Assembly (NCBI GenBank): GCA_903835235.1
Contig: CAILMF010000043.1
Location: forward strand, 1 to 33,354
Length of the DNA stretch: 33,354 bases
Origin: an uncultured Rhodospirillales bacterium
GTDB lineage: Bacteria > Pseudomonadota > Alphaproteobacteria > Acetobacterales > Acetobacteraceae
Direction: 5' to 3'
Part shown: positions 14,346 through 22,344 of the stretch, in pieces
Layout of the letters: each line of letters begins with the position of its first letter
Position numbering within the stretch: the stretch's first letter is position 1
Notes under the pieces: model-generated
Databases searched by the model: none
Told to the model about the DNA's origin: nothing
What the model saw: only the letters and a program-made list of their open reading frames with translations
Program-made: the position numbers and the translations under genes

Positions 14346-14743
14346 GCGGGGCGACGCACATCACCGTCCGGGTGCCGATGACCATCAGGCGGCGGCCCGG
14401 CCGGAAGACGGTGGTGACGCCGATGGCGCTGGCTGGCGTCCCGATCGTCCCGACGCGCGCCGACCCGGCACTGGTTAAGGCCCTGGCGCGGGCCTTTCGG
14501 TACCAGAAGCTGCTGGACGATGGGCGATACGCCTCGATCAGCGAGATGGCGGCGGCGGAGAAGATCGAGCGCGGGTACCTGGGCACCCTTCTGCGCTTGA
14601 CGCTACTGGCGCCCGGCCTGGTCGAGGCAATCCTGGAGGGGCGGCAAACGGAGGGCATGACGCTGCCGGCGCTGCTGGGGCCGTTTCCTTGTGCGTGGGC
14701 TCAGCAGATGGCCAGCCCACTGGCATCCGCCGCCAGGTTATGA
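14342..14743 (+). CDS. HTH protein of the recombinase cassette
   Basis: A 133-residue protein starting from a GTG that overlaps the recombinase stop (GTGA). After a basic segment (TIRRRPGRKTVVTP) comes ALVKALARAFRYQKLLDDGR, then a KorB/ParB-like HTH: YASISEMAAAEKIERGYLGT, LLRLTLLAPGLVEAILEGRQ. Similar proteins follow DUF2924-linked recombinases in many alphaproteobacterial genomes. The family usually ends soon after FPxxWxxQ; here an extra MASPLASAARL follows, perhaps made by the integration junction. It may act as a recombination directionality or regulatory factor. Confidence 0.75.
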   Translation: MSGATHITVRVPMTIRRRPGRKTVVTPMALAGVPIVPTRADPALVKALARAFRYQKLLDDGRYASISEMAAAEKIERGYLGTLLRLTLLAPGLVEAILEGRQTEGMTLPALLGPFPCAWAQQMASPLASAARL

Positions 14744-14802
14744 AAACATAGGCTGGATTTCTTACATTGCCCCCGAGCCAACGAAAGCCACCCTTCATAA
14801 CC
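14736..14802. repeat. Inverted repeat GGTTATGAA/TTCATAACC before the Fic gene
   Basis: GGTTATGAA (14736-14744) and TTCATAACC (14794-14802) are perfect 9-bp inverted copies 49 bp apart. The left arm covers the stop codon of the recombinase-cassette HTH gene, and the right arm abuts the Fic ATG. The spacer is AT-richer than its surroundings and must carry the Fic promoter. The repeat could be an operator for the Fic/R-M operon or part of the prophage attachment site. Confidence 0.4.
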
Positions 14803-15981
14803 ATGCCCGGACCCTCTCCTGAAGATCGCCTGGGCCGCTACGTCGCCACGAGCGTCGCCGGGGAGAACATCCGGGCCTTTGTGCCCCCACCTCTGCCGCC
14901 CCACCCGCCTCTGGACGTTACGCCCCTGCTGGGGCTGCTCCAGCGCGCCCAGATGGCCCTCGGGCGCCTCGACGGCATGGCATCGATCCTGCCAGACACG
15001 CACCTCTTCCTCTACATGTACGTCCGCAAAGAAGCGCTGCTCTCTTCGCAGATCGAGGGCACGCAATCCTCCCTGTCCGACCTTCTGCTATTTGAAAGCG
15101 ACGAAGCGCCAGGGGTGCCGCTGGATGATGTGGCGGAGGTCTCATGCTACGTCGCGGCGCTCGACCATGGCCTGAAATTGCTGCGCGATGGCCTGCCTCT
15201 CTCCCTGCGCCTGATCCGGGAAATCCATGCCACCCTCCTGGCCTCCGGCCGTGGCGCCGGCAAACAGCCCGGCGAATTCCGGGCCTCGCAGAACTGGGTC
15301 GGCGGGTCTCGGCCAAGCCTGGCAGCTTTCGTGCCGCCGCCCCCCAACCTCGTCCTGCCATGCCTCAGCGACCTCGAACGCTTCATCCATGCCGAAACGC
15401 CGGAACTGCCAACCATAATCAAGGCCGGCCTCCTGCATGTTCAGTTTGAGACCATCCACCCCTTCCTGGATGGCAATGGCCGCCTCGGGCGCCTGCTGGT
15501 CACCTTCCTGCTCTGTGCGGAGGGCATGCTCCGCGAGCCGATCCTTTACCTCAGCCTCTACCTGAAGGCCCATCGTCAGACCTATTACGAACTGCTCCAG
15601 CGGGTGCGGGAACAGGGCGATTGGGAAGCCTGGTTGCGCTTTTTCCTGGAAGGCGTGGCGGAGACCGCGGAAGGTGCCACCGAGGCGGCCCGGCAGATCA
15701 TGGCCCTGTTCGCGGAGGACCGAGCCAAGATCGAGGCCCTGGGGCGCAGCGCCGGCTCGGCCCTACGGCTGCATGACCTGTTGAAGTCAAAGCCCCTGAT
15801 CTCCGTGGCCACGGCAACCGAGCGACTGAAGCTGTCGCACCCCACCATCGGCACCACCGTGAACCACCTGATGGCGCTGGGCATCCTGCGGGAAACCACA
15901 GGCCGACAGCGCGGCCGGCTCTTCGCCTACGGCCGCTACCTCGATATCCTCAGCCGTGGGACGGAGCCATTACCGCGATGA
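14803..15981 (+). CDS. Fic/DOC family protein, likely AMP-transferase
   Basis: A 392-residue Fic protein. Residues about 20-130 are an N-terminal Fic_N-type domain holding the inhibitory motif [S/T]xxxE[G/N] as S81-SQI-E85-G86, so this is a class II, self-inhibited enzyme. The complete core HPFLDGNGRLGR is at 219-230, with catalytic His219. A winged-helix follows near 325-380 (SVATATERLKLSHPTIGTTV, NHLMALGILRETTG). Such enzymes move AMP or other nucleotide groups onto protein targets. Its stop is 32 nt before the nuclease-methyltransferase gene, which suggests one operon. The ATG at 14803 is chosen over an upstream TTG. The winged helix could bind the inverted repeat at the start. Confidence 0.9.
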   Translation: MPGPSPEDRLGRYVATSVAGENIRAFVPPPLPPHPPLDVTPLLGLLQRAQMALGRLDGMASILPDTHLFLYMYVRKEALLSSQIEGTQSSLSDLLLFESDEAPGVPLDDVAEVSCYVAALDHGLKLLRDGLPLSLRLIREIHATLLASGRGAGKQPGEFRASQNWVGGSRPSLAAFVPPPPNLVLPCLSDLERFIHAETPELPTIIKAGLLHVQFETIHPFLDGNGRLGRLLVTFLLCAEGMLREPILYLSLYLKAHRQTYYELLQRVREQGDWEAWLRFFLEGVAETAEGATEAARQIMALFAEDRAKIEALGRSAGSALRLHDLLKSKPLISVATATERLKLSHPTIGTTVNHLMALGILRETTGRQRGRLFAYGRYLDILSRGTEPLPR

Positions 15982-16013
15982 ATAACGCAGGCAGTCGCTG
16001 GAGCAGACAATAG

Positions 16014-18491
16014 ATGGCAACCAAAAAGCCGAAAACCGGCCCAAAGAGTCATTTTCCGACTGATGCCGGCACGCTTCACCGCGAAGGCGATTGGCTTTGG
16101 ATTCCGTTACGGTCCGAGTGGCGCGATGTGTCGGCCAAGCCCGAGGAAATTGTCCGCCAGAACTATATTCGCCATTTGGTCGAGAACTACGGCTATTCGC
16201 TCAACCAGATGGATCAGGAGCGCCGCACGATGCACGGGCACAAAAGCCCGCGCGCCGACATCGTGATCTGGGAAACCGCGACGACAAAGGCGAACAACAA
16301 CACGCCTGTGCTCGTCATTGAGTGCAAATCGGAAGCCGTCGATATCAACATCAAGGACTACTATCAGGGCGAAAGCTACACGCGGGCAGTCGGCTGCGAG
16401 TTCTTCATTGCGCACAACACCCGGTTCACCGCCGTTTTCAAGCTATTACCGACTCTGCCCGGCGATTTTGTGCAGATCAGCGAAATCCCCAAGGCCAGCG
16501 ATTGGGGTGACGCCAAGCGTATCGAAGAGATTAAAAACAAACTCCGCGCCTTCAACCGCAAGGAGTTTCAGGACCTCCTGTTCAAGTGCCACTCCATCCT
16601 GCGCGACGTGCACAAGATGGACCCGGGTCGGGCCTTCGACACGATCTCGAAAATCCTGTTCGTGAAGATGTATATCGAGCGCTCCGGCCTGCACGGCACC
16701 TTCACCGTCGAGTATCTCGATGCCCGAGCAAAGATTCGCCTCCCGACCGATTCTGCCGTGCATGACGGGCTCTTTGATCAGACCAAGGCCTACTACAAGG
16801 CCGACGATCTGTTCACGGCCGGTGACCGTCTAGACATTTCCGAGGCCACCTTCCGCCGCATCGTCAAGGAACTGCAGACCTTCGATCTGTCCAAGACCGG
16901 CGATGACATCAAGGGCCTCGCCTTCGAGCGCTTCCTTGGCACCACGTTTCGCGGCGAACTCGGCCAGTTCTTCACGCCGCGGCCGGTGGTCGATTTCATG
17001 GTCAGCATGCTCGATCCAAAAGAAGGCGAGCTAATCTGCGATCCGGCCGCCGGATCAGGCGGATTTCTCATCCGTGCCTTTGAGCATGTCCGCAGCCAGA
17101 TCGGCGCCGCGATCCAAGCCGACAAGAACAAGGCTCGCGCCGATATCGAAGCTCTCGGTCTCGTTCCCGACGAGGAAGAGCGTCGAATCGACGACGCCTT
17201 TGCCACGCTGAACAAGGAGCTCCTGCCCTCGGACGATCAAAACAAGCCTGTTAACACCCGCGTAGGCCGGCTCGCCTGGAACTGCATCTTCGGCACCGAC
17301 GCCGAACCGCGCGCGGCGCGGACCGCGAAGATGAACATGATCATGCATGGCGACGGGCATGGCGGCATTCACTATCACGACGGCCTTGTCGACATTAACG
17401 GCATCTTCCCCGGCCGCTTTGACATAATCATCACTAATCCGCCTTTCGGCTCGAATGTAGGTGAAGATCAAAAAGTCGGTGGCAGCGATGAAACTCGGGT
17501 CTACGACGATCAGGCCTACAAGGACCGCTGCATGGCGCGCTATGGCGCGGCATGGGAGGAGAGCCATCGGCGGATGCTCGACGCTTCGACGGCGAAGACC
17601 AAGATTCTCGACCTCTTTGAGATCGGCAAAGGTAAGTCCAATCGCGCCACGGAGATCGTCTTCGTCGAGCGCTGCCTTAACCTACTGAAACCCGGGGGGC
17701 GGATCGGAATCGTCCTGCCCGATGGTAATCTCAACAATCCCTCGCTGACGTGGCTGCGTCGCTGGTGCGAGGGCAAAGCAAAAATCCTTGCCGTCGTCAG
17801 CCTGCCGGAAGAAACGTTCCGGTCCGCCGACGCCACGGTGAAGGCGTCGCTCGTCTTCCTGACGCGCTTCACCGAGGCCGATCAGACCGCCTGGGACGCG
17901 GCATGGACCTCCGCGCACGCGACGCACGACGCTGCGTTCAACGCGGAACGCGACAAGCTCTGTGCGGATTTCGGCCCGCGCATCATCTGTGGCGATGATA
18001 AGGACGCCGCGAAGATCCTGAAGGCGCTGTCGGCAATCGGCGCCAAGCGCGTGCCGCCTGCGTGGTTCTCGGCCGATCCACCTCCCTATCCGCAGAGCAT
18101 CGGTGCGACGAAGCTGAGAAAAGTGGGCTGGGACGATCAGGCGAAGGATCGCAAGAAAGCGGCGACGCTGAAGAAGGAATACGCGGCGGCTTTCACCGAC
18201 GATGTGACGAAGGCGGCAGATGCGATCACCCGCGAACTCGCCGCCGCCTTGAAGGGGGTGGACGAGCGCCACAACGCCGCGCTTTGGGCGCATGTGCGCG
18301 ATGCCTTTGACTATCCCGTCTTTGTTGCCGCGCCGAAGTCCGTCGGCATAACCTCGACCGGCGAGACGGGTGAGAATGTACCGACTGAGTTGCCTGCGCT
18401 GTTGGAAGCCTATCGCCGGTTCGAGGTGTGGGCGGAGGCGGGCGCGAAGCCCACGGAGGCGCCGGATTTTTCCCTGCCCTCCGCTGCGTGA
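16014..18491 (+). CDS. Restriction nuclease-N6-adenine methyltransferase fusion (BcgI-like / type I-like)
   Basis: An 825-residue protein. Residues about 35-150 form an HsdR N-terminal-type PD-(D/E)XK nuclease: Asp82 (PRADIVIW), Glu103-Cys-Lys105 (VIECKSE), QGESYTRAVGCEFFIAHN. A helical linker leads to the N6-methyltransferase: FFTPRP 319-324, motif I DPAAGSGGF 343-351, catalytic NPPF 475-478. The segment from about 640 to 825 is a further helical/charged region. No translocase (DEAD) domain is present. Fused cleavage and methylation with a separate specificity subunit is the BcgI (type IIB) plan. The base composition is visibly less GC-rich than neighbouring genes, a sign of transfer. A GGAG lies about 11 nt before the ATG. 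Confidence 0.85.
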   Translation: MATKKPKTGPKSHFPTDAGTLHREGDWLWIPLRSEWRDVSAKPEEIVRQNYIRHLVENYGYSLNQMDQERRTMHGHKSPRADIVIWETATTKANNNTPVLVIECKSEAVDINIKDYYQGESYTRAVGCEFFIAHNTRFTAVFKLLPTLPGDFVQISEIPKASDWGDAKRIEEIKNKLRAFNRKEFQDLLFKCHSILRDVHKMDPGRAFDTISKILFVKMYIERSGLHGTFTVEYLDARAKIRLPTDSAVHDGLFDQTKAYYKADDLFTAGDRLDISEATFRRIVKELQTFDLSKTGDDIKGLAFERFLGTTFRGELGQFFTPRPVVDFMVSMLDPKEGELICDPAAGSGGFLIRAFEHVRSQIGAAIQADKNKARADIEALGLVPDEEERRIDDAFATLNKELLPSDDQNKPVNTRVGRLAWNCIFGTDAEPRAARTAKMNMIMHGDGHGGIHYHDGLVDINGIFPGRFDIIITNPPFGSNVGEDQKVGGSDETRVYDDQAYKDRCMARYGAAWEESHRRMLDASTAKTKILDLFEIGKGKSNRATEIVFVERCLNLLKPGGRIGIVLPDGNLNNPSLTWLRRWCEGKAKILAVVSLPEETFRSADATVKASLVFLTRFTEADQTAWDAAWTSAHATHDAAFNAERDKLCADFGPRIICGDDKDAAKILKALSAIGAKRVPPAWFSADPPPYPQSIGATKLRKVGWDDQAKDRKKAATLKKEYAAAFTDDVTKAADAITRELAAALKGVDERHNAALWAHVRDAFDYPVFVAAPKSVGITSTGETGENVPTELPALLEAYRRFEVWAEAGAKPTEAPDFSLPSAA

Positions 18492-19876
18492 TCCGCCAGT
18501 GGAGGGCTCTCGAGCCCTGGATCGGTTCTGAAGATGCCGTGCATCGGGATTCTCACCATGCCTTGACTGCATTGCGCGATGTAATGAAGCCGCGCAGAGA
18601 AGTCGTCGCCATAAATGGGACGTTTGGCGAATGGTCGCCGATCACCGTGCATCTTGATGGCGAAATATCGGTACGCGATCGCTCGTCTCCCTACAAGGGA
18701 GCCATGTTTGCGGTCTATCCGGGTGACATCGTGTTTTCGAAGATCGACGCACGCAGCGGCGCGATCGGGATGCTTCCGGCCTCGATCCCCAAGGGCGTCG
18801 TCACGCCGGAGTTCCCAGTCTTTGTGGCTGATCCAGCCAAGCTTGATGGCGGTTTCGTGCAGCGCATCCTGCGGACGGGCGGGTTTCTGAAATCTCTTCG
18901 GCAGAAAGCGACTGGCACGAGTGGGCGGAAGCGCATCTCGCCTGAAGCATTTCTGGATCTGCGAATTCCCTTTCCCGAGCTCGCAGAGCAGCAGGCGATC
19001 GTCGCGGCCTACGACGCGGCACTGAAGGACGTGGCCGATAAGGAGCAGGCCGCAGAAGCTGCCGAGGCGAAGGCCATGGCCGATTTCGAGGCTGCGCTCG
19101 GCTTCGCGCCGCCCGTGCCGCTGCCAGACAGGCCCATCTTCATCGCTTCCTTCAAGGACCTCGACCGCTGGACCCATGAAGGCGTCCTGCGGGGAGTTCT
19201 GAAACTCACCGATCCAGCTCCGGCCTTTCCGGTGTCACTGCTCGGAGCGGTCGGCAAGGTCAGCTACGGCCTTCAAAAATATCCCGGCAATCGTCCCGGT
19301 TTGCACGCTCGTCCCTATCTGCGGGTCGCAAACGTCCAGCGCAATCGTCTTGACTTAACAATAATAAAGACCATCAACGTTCTCGACGATGACATGCCAA
19401 AATATCGCCTTGAGGAAGGCGACCTGCTCTTGTGCGAAGGAAATAGTGCTGAACTTGTTGGCCGCGGCTCTATCTGGAAAAGCGAGATCGCCGACTGTGT
19501 GCACCAGAACCACGTCTTGCGGGTTCGATTAGATAAATCGAAGGTGACGCCGGAGTTCGCTTTGTCTGTGATCAACTCAAGCTATGGACAGGCATACTTC
19601 CGCATTAAGGCGAAGCAGACAACCAACTTGGCTTCGATCAATAGCAAAGAGGTAGCGTCGTTTCCTCTGCCGCTTCCGCCGCTTGCTGCTCAAAGAACCA
19701 TGATCGCTGCCCTTGATGCCGGGTACGCCTACGCCGCGGAATTCCGCGCCGAGGCCGCTGCCCGCCGCGCCAAGGCTTGGAACGAGTTCGAGACCGCCGT
19801 TTACGCTGCCGAGGCTACAACGATCGCGCCGGCGCCCGACACCAAAAGCGCGCCGCCTCCGGAGACTGTGGGTTGA
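18488..19876 (+). CDS. R-M specificity subunit (HsdS-like)
   Basis: A 462-residue specificity protein with two target-recognition domains. TRD1 spans about 15-180 (VYPGDIVFSKIDARSGAIG; ISPEAFLDLRIPFPELAEQQ). A conserved coiled-coil spacer follows (AIVAAYDAALKDVADKEQAA), then TRD2 at about 240-420 (RLEEGDLLLCEGNSAELVGR, NSKEVASFPLPLPPLAAQRT), and a second short helix ends the protein. TRD2 DNA is markedly AT-richer than TRD1, a common sign of domain exchange. The GTG start at 18488 overlaps the fusion gene's stop (GTGA). It should direct both cleavage and methylation to a bipartite site. Confidence 0.85.
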   Translation: MIRQWRALEPWIGSEDAVHRDSHHALTALRDVMKPRREVVAINGTFGEWSPITVHLDGEISVRDRSSPYKGAMFAVYPGDIVFSKIDARSGAIGMLPASIPKGVVTPEFPVFVADPAKLDGGFVQRILRTGGFLKSLRQKATGTSGRKRISPEAFLDLRIPFPELAEQQAIVAAYDAALKDVADKEQAAEAAEAKAMADFEAALGFAPPVPLPDRPIFIASFKDLDRWTHEGVLRGVLKLTDPAPAFPVSLLGAVGKVSYGLQKYPGNRPGLHARPYLRVANVQRNRLDLTIIKTINVLDDDMPKYRLEEGDLLLCEGNSAELVGRGSIWKSEIADCVHQNHVLRVRLDKSKVTPEFALSVINSSYGQAYFRIKAKQTTNLASINSKEVASFPLPLPPLAAQRTMIAALDAGYAYAAEFRAEAAARRAKAWNEFETAVYAAEATTIAPAPDTKSAPPPETVG

Positions 19877-20757
19877 TGTTTCTGCCCACCGAGCCGGTCC
19901 GCGGAAACGTGCGCGCCTTCCAGCGTAGCATAGGCGTCGACTACTCCGGCGCGGAAACGCCGACCGCCAGCCTGAAGGGGCTGCGTATCTACCTGGCCGA
20001 GGGCGGCGCCACGCCCACGGAGGTTTTTCCCCCACCCTCGCCGCGCAAATACTGGACACGGCGCGGCATCGCGGAATGGCTCGCCGAGCGCCTGGCCGAG
20101 GATGTCCCGACGCTGGTCGGCATCGACCACGGCTTCTCCTTCCCGCTAGGCTATTTCGAGGCGCATGGCCTACTGCCTGACTGGCCCACCTTCCTCGACG
20201 ATTTCCAGCGCCATTGGCCTACCGACGAGGATCACACCTATGTCGATTTCGTTCGCTACGGGTCCGTCGGCCATGGCGCGGCGCGGCAGGGCAACGCCCG
20301 GTGGCGGCGGTTGACCGAACTGCGGGCGGGCAGCGCGAAATCGGTGTTCCATTTCGACGTGCAGGGCTCGTTGGCGAAGTCCACCCATGCCGGCATCCCC
20401 TGGCTGCGCTTCTTGCGACAGCGGCTGGGCTCGCGTGTGCACTTCTGGCCCTTTGACGGATGGGAGGTGCCAGCCGGTCGCTCCGCAATCGCGGAGGTCT
20501 ACCCCGCGCTCTGGAGCCGCGGCTTCGCTCGGGACGGACGCACGGGCGACCAGCATGACGCCTTCAGCATCGCCGCCTGGCTGGCGATAGCGGACAGGGA
20601 TGGAAGCCTCGCCACTTTCCTGCGGCCTCGCCTAGACGCTACCGATCGAACGGTCGCCCGGGTGGAGGGATGGATCTTGGGTGTGGCCGGCGCCCTGGAT
20701 TTCTTCGGGAAAACAACAATGATTGAGGGCAGAGGTGCCGATGATCCCTTTCACTGA
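19876..20757 (+). CDS. DUF429-like protein with RNase H-type acidic pattern
   Basis: A 293-residue protein in the R-M operon, starting one base inside the specificity stop (TGATG). The first strand IGVDYSGAETP carries Asp22. SLKGLRIYLAEGG and PPPSPRKYWTRRGIAEWLAE follow. Asp84 lies in VGIDHGFSFP. Glu207 (IAEVYPALW) and Asp225/Asp228 (GDQHDAFSIAAWLA) are near the end. The order Asp-strand, Asp, Glu, DxxD on a helix fits the RNase H-like fold predicted for DUF429. It may be a nuclease working with the R-M enzyme, but activity has not been shown for this group as far as I know. GTGs just downstream are alternative starts. Confidence 0.7.
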   Translation: MFLPTEPVRGNVRAFQRSIGVDYSGAETPTASLKGLRIYLAEGGATPTEVFPPPSPRKYWTRRGIAEWLAERLAEDVPTLVGIDHGFSFPLGYFEAHGLLPDWPTFLDDFQRHWPTDEDHTYVDFVRYGSVGHGAARQGNARWRRLTELRAGSAKSVFHFDVQGSLAKSTHAGIPWLRFLRQRLGSRVHFWPFDGWEVPAGRSAIAEVYPALWSRGFARDGRTGDQHDAFSIAAWLAIADRDGSLATFLRPRLDATDRTVARVEGWILGVAGALDFFGKTTMIEGRGADDPFH

Positions 20758-21295
20758 CCGAGAGGGAGCCGCCGTGTTGCTGATCTTCCGAAGTGGCGGC
20801 CGGAAAACCGCTGTCGAAAGTAAGTGTCCGCTGGATAAGGCGGATGATCGGCTTGGGGGTGAGGGCAGAGTCCTCGCTCTCCGGTGCCCTTCGCCGGGCA
20901 ATCGACGTGCTAAATCATGCCAAGCTCAGCAACGCGAAAACGGCGCAATATCAACGCCCTAAACCTTGTTGGCAAAATCACCCTACCCTCAAGGTCCGGA
21001 GAGAATTCCCTCTCTCCGCGCGGAATTCTCGGGTCATTCCCGCCTCGCACCATCAAGGTCGTCGCGCAAACCGCGGCCAAACCTGCGCCTCAGCGCGGTG
21101 CCCCCGGAGGGGGAGACTATTTGTGGGAACCTCGACTGGAGCAGCGCTGGGAACCGGAGAACGAAATTCTCTGGGCCGTCCGCACAACGGCACCTACGCG
21201 CCCGCCGTAGTTCTCCATCACAACCGGCCGGCCGAGCCGCGCCGCCATGTGTTCGGCCAGCAGGTCCAGGCTGGCAGCGGGCGGAAAACCCAGCC
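20758..21295. other. 538-bp intergenic stretch without a supported gene
   Basis: Several overlapping plus-strand frames cross this stretch, but none has a family pattern, a good ribosome site or typical codon use. It contains the inverted repeat at 21001-21030. The stretch separates the rightward R-M operon from the leftward AraC gene, so both would be expected to terminate near here. It may be a decayed insertion or mobile-element edge. Confidence 0.5.
21001..21030. repeat. Perfect 9-bp inverted repeat GAGAATTCC/GGAATTCTC
   Basis: GAGAATTCC (21001-21009) and GGAATTCTC (21022-21030) are exact inverted copies separated by 12 bp. It can form a hairpin, with no U-tract after it on either strand, so it is not a typical intrinsic terminator. 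An operator, a recombination site or an RNA stem are possible. Confidence 0.45.
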
Positions 21296-22225
21296 TCAGC
21301 GCCGCGCTTCGCTTGGCGAGACACCGAAGCGTTGCCGGTAGGCGGTGGCGAAGTTGGCCGGACTGGCAAAGCCCACGGCGTAGGCAACCTGGGCCACACC
21401 CATGCCCTCGCGCTCCAGGAGCCGGCGGGCGTGCTGCAGGCGCTGGTCCCGCAGGAAGCGCGCCACCGGCACGCCATGCACGGCATGGAACTGGCGCCGG
21501 AAGCCGCGGCTGCTCATGCCCAACTCCTGCGCTAAGCCAGCGATGCTCAGCGGCTCCGCCAGCCCAGCCTCGATCCTCTCTCGCGCCCGCTGCATCTGTC
21601 GCCGCATCGCCGCCGAGACGCGCATGGACGGCGCTGGCGTGTCCAATCTGGGCAGGGCCTCGGCCAGCATCGCCAAGGCGTGACTTTCGGTCCGCAGCCG
21701 TCGCGCCAGAGGAGACGTCGCCTCGGGCGCCAACATGGCCTCGGCCAGGCTACGCATCTGGGCCGAAGGCACCCACCTGGCCTGGGCAAGATGCTGGCAC
21801 CAAAGGTGCTGCGGCACTTCCTCGGCGTCCAGCCATTCCGGGCCGAGCATCAGGTTCACCATCCGCACCTGCTGTCCCGGCAAGGCCTGGCGCGCCCAGC
21901 GTTCCGGCGTGGCGCAGGTGAACAACATGGCCTCGGGCGCCGCGCCACCGCAGGCGAGTTCCGCGCCACCAAGCGAGGCCTGCCAGCGCCCGCGCAGCAC
22001 CACGGAAAGCGTCAGGCCCTGAGGCTTGGTCAGTTCCGACGCCAGTGGCCGCAGGTGCCGCACGTCGGAGGCATGCAGCACCAGCCCGGGCCGCAATGCC
22101 GCCAACTCCCAGCGCCCCTGAGCCACGGCGGCACCGGCTGGGGTGCGGTAGTCGCAGCCCACCAGCGGCGCCAGGGCCGCCAGATCGGCGGGGTGGATCA
22201 AGGGTGGTTCTGGCGCCGGCGGCAT
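21296..22225 (-). CDS. AraC-family transcriptional regulator
   Basis: A 309-residue regulator. The C-terminal two-HTH AraC domain occupies about 210-309: EPLSIAGLAQELGMSSRGFR, RQFHAVHGVPVARFLRDQRL and EREGMGVAQVAYAVGFASPA, then NFATAYRQRFGVSPSEARR. The N-terminal part is a ligand-sensing region like that of PchR-type regulators of metal and siderophore uptake (LKPGLVLHASDVRHLR-like start, LTLSVVLRGRWQASLGG). It is divergent from the alpha/beta hydrolase (119 bp between starts). A role in the copper/TonB genes further right is possible but not shown. The start at 22225 is chosen; the frame extends 39 codons further. Confidence 0.85.
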   Translation of the reverse strand: MPPAPEPPLIHPADLAALAPLVGCDYRTPAGAAVAQGRWELAALRPGLVLHASDVRHLRPLASELTKPQGLTLSVVLRGRWQASLGGAELACGGAAPEAMLFTCATPERWARQALPGQQVRMVNLMLGPEWLDAEEVPQHLWCQHLAQARWVPSAQMRSLAEAMLAPEATSPLARRLRTESHALAMLAEALPRLDTPAPSMRVSAAMRRQMQRARERIEAGLAEPLSIAGLAQELGMSSRGFRRQFHAVHGVPVARFLRDQRLQHARRLLEREGMGVAQVAYAVGFASPANFATAYRQRFGVSPSEARR

Positions 22226-22344
22226 CAGAGGGTCCCCGGCCGGGCTGGCACGCCGGCAAAGCATTCTGGCATGACGGCAAACGCCGGCGCCATCGCGGCC
22301 GCGCCGCCGGCCTGTTGCAATGCAGGCATGGAGGAACCGCACCC

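Larger units (their letters stand above)
1..14743. mobile_element. Prophage segment: early, replication, control and integration modules
   Basis: The stretch holds a leftward early operon (recombination, replication, methyltransferase), a divergent Cro-like/S24 repressor switch, and a rightward DUF2924-serine recombinase cassette at its right end. This order is typical of temperate phages of Alphaproteobacteria. The left end lies outside the window. The right limit is inferred from the last integration-module gene (stop at 14743) and the start of the unrelated Fic/R-M operon at 14803. No attachment site was proven. Confidence 0.85.

Noticed and set aside
16014-20757. BREX or DISARM locus
   Set aside because: The hallmark genes (PglZ, BrxC/BrxL; DrmA, DrmB) are absent; only R-M plus Fic and DUF429 are present.
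21001-21030. Intrinsic terminator at the inverted repeat
   Set aside because: No T-tract follows the stem on either strand and the loop is long.
20723-21341. Three overlapping plus-strand frames after the DUF429 gene
   Set aside because: No ribosome site, no recognisable family, and shifting frames suggest non-coding or decayed DNA.
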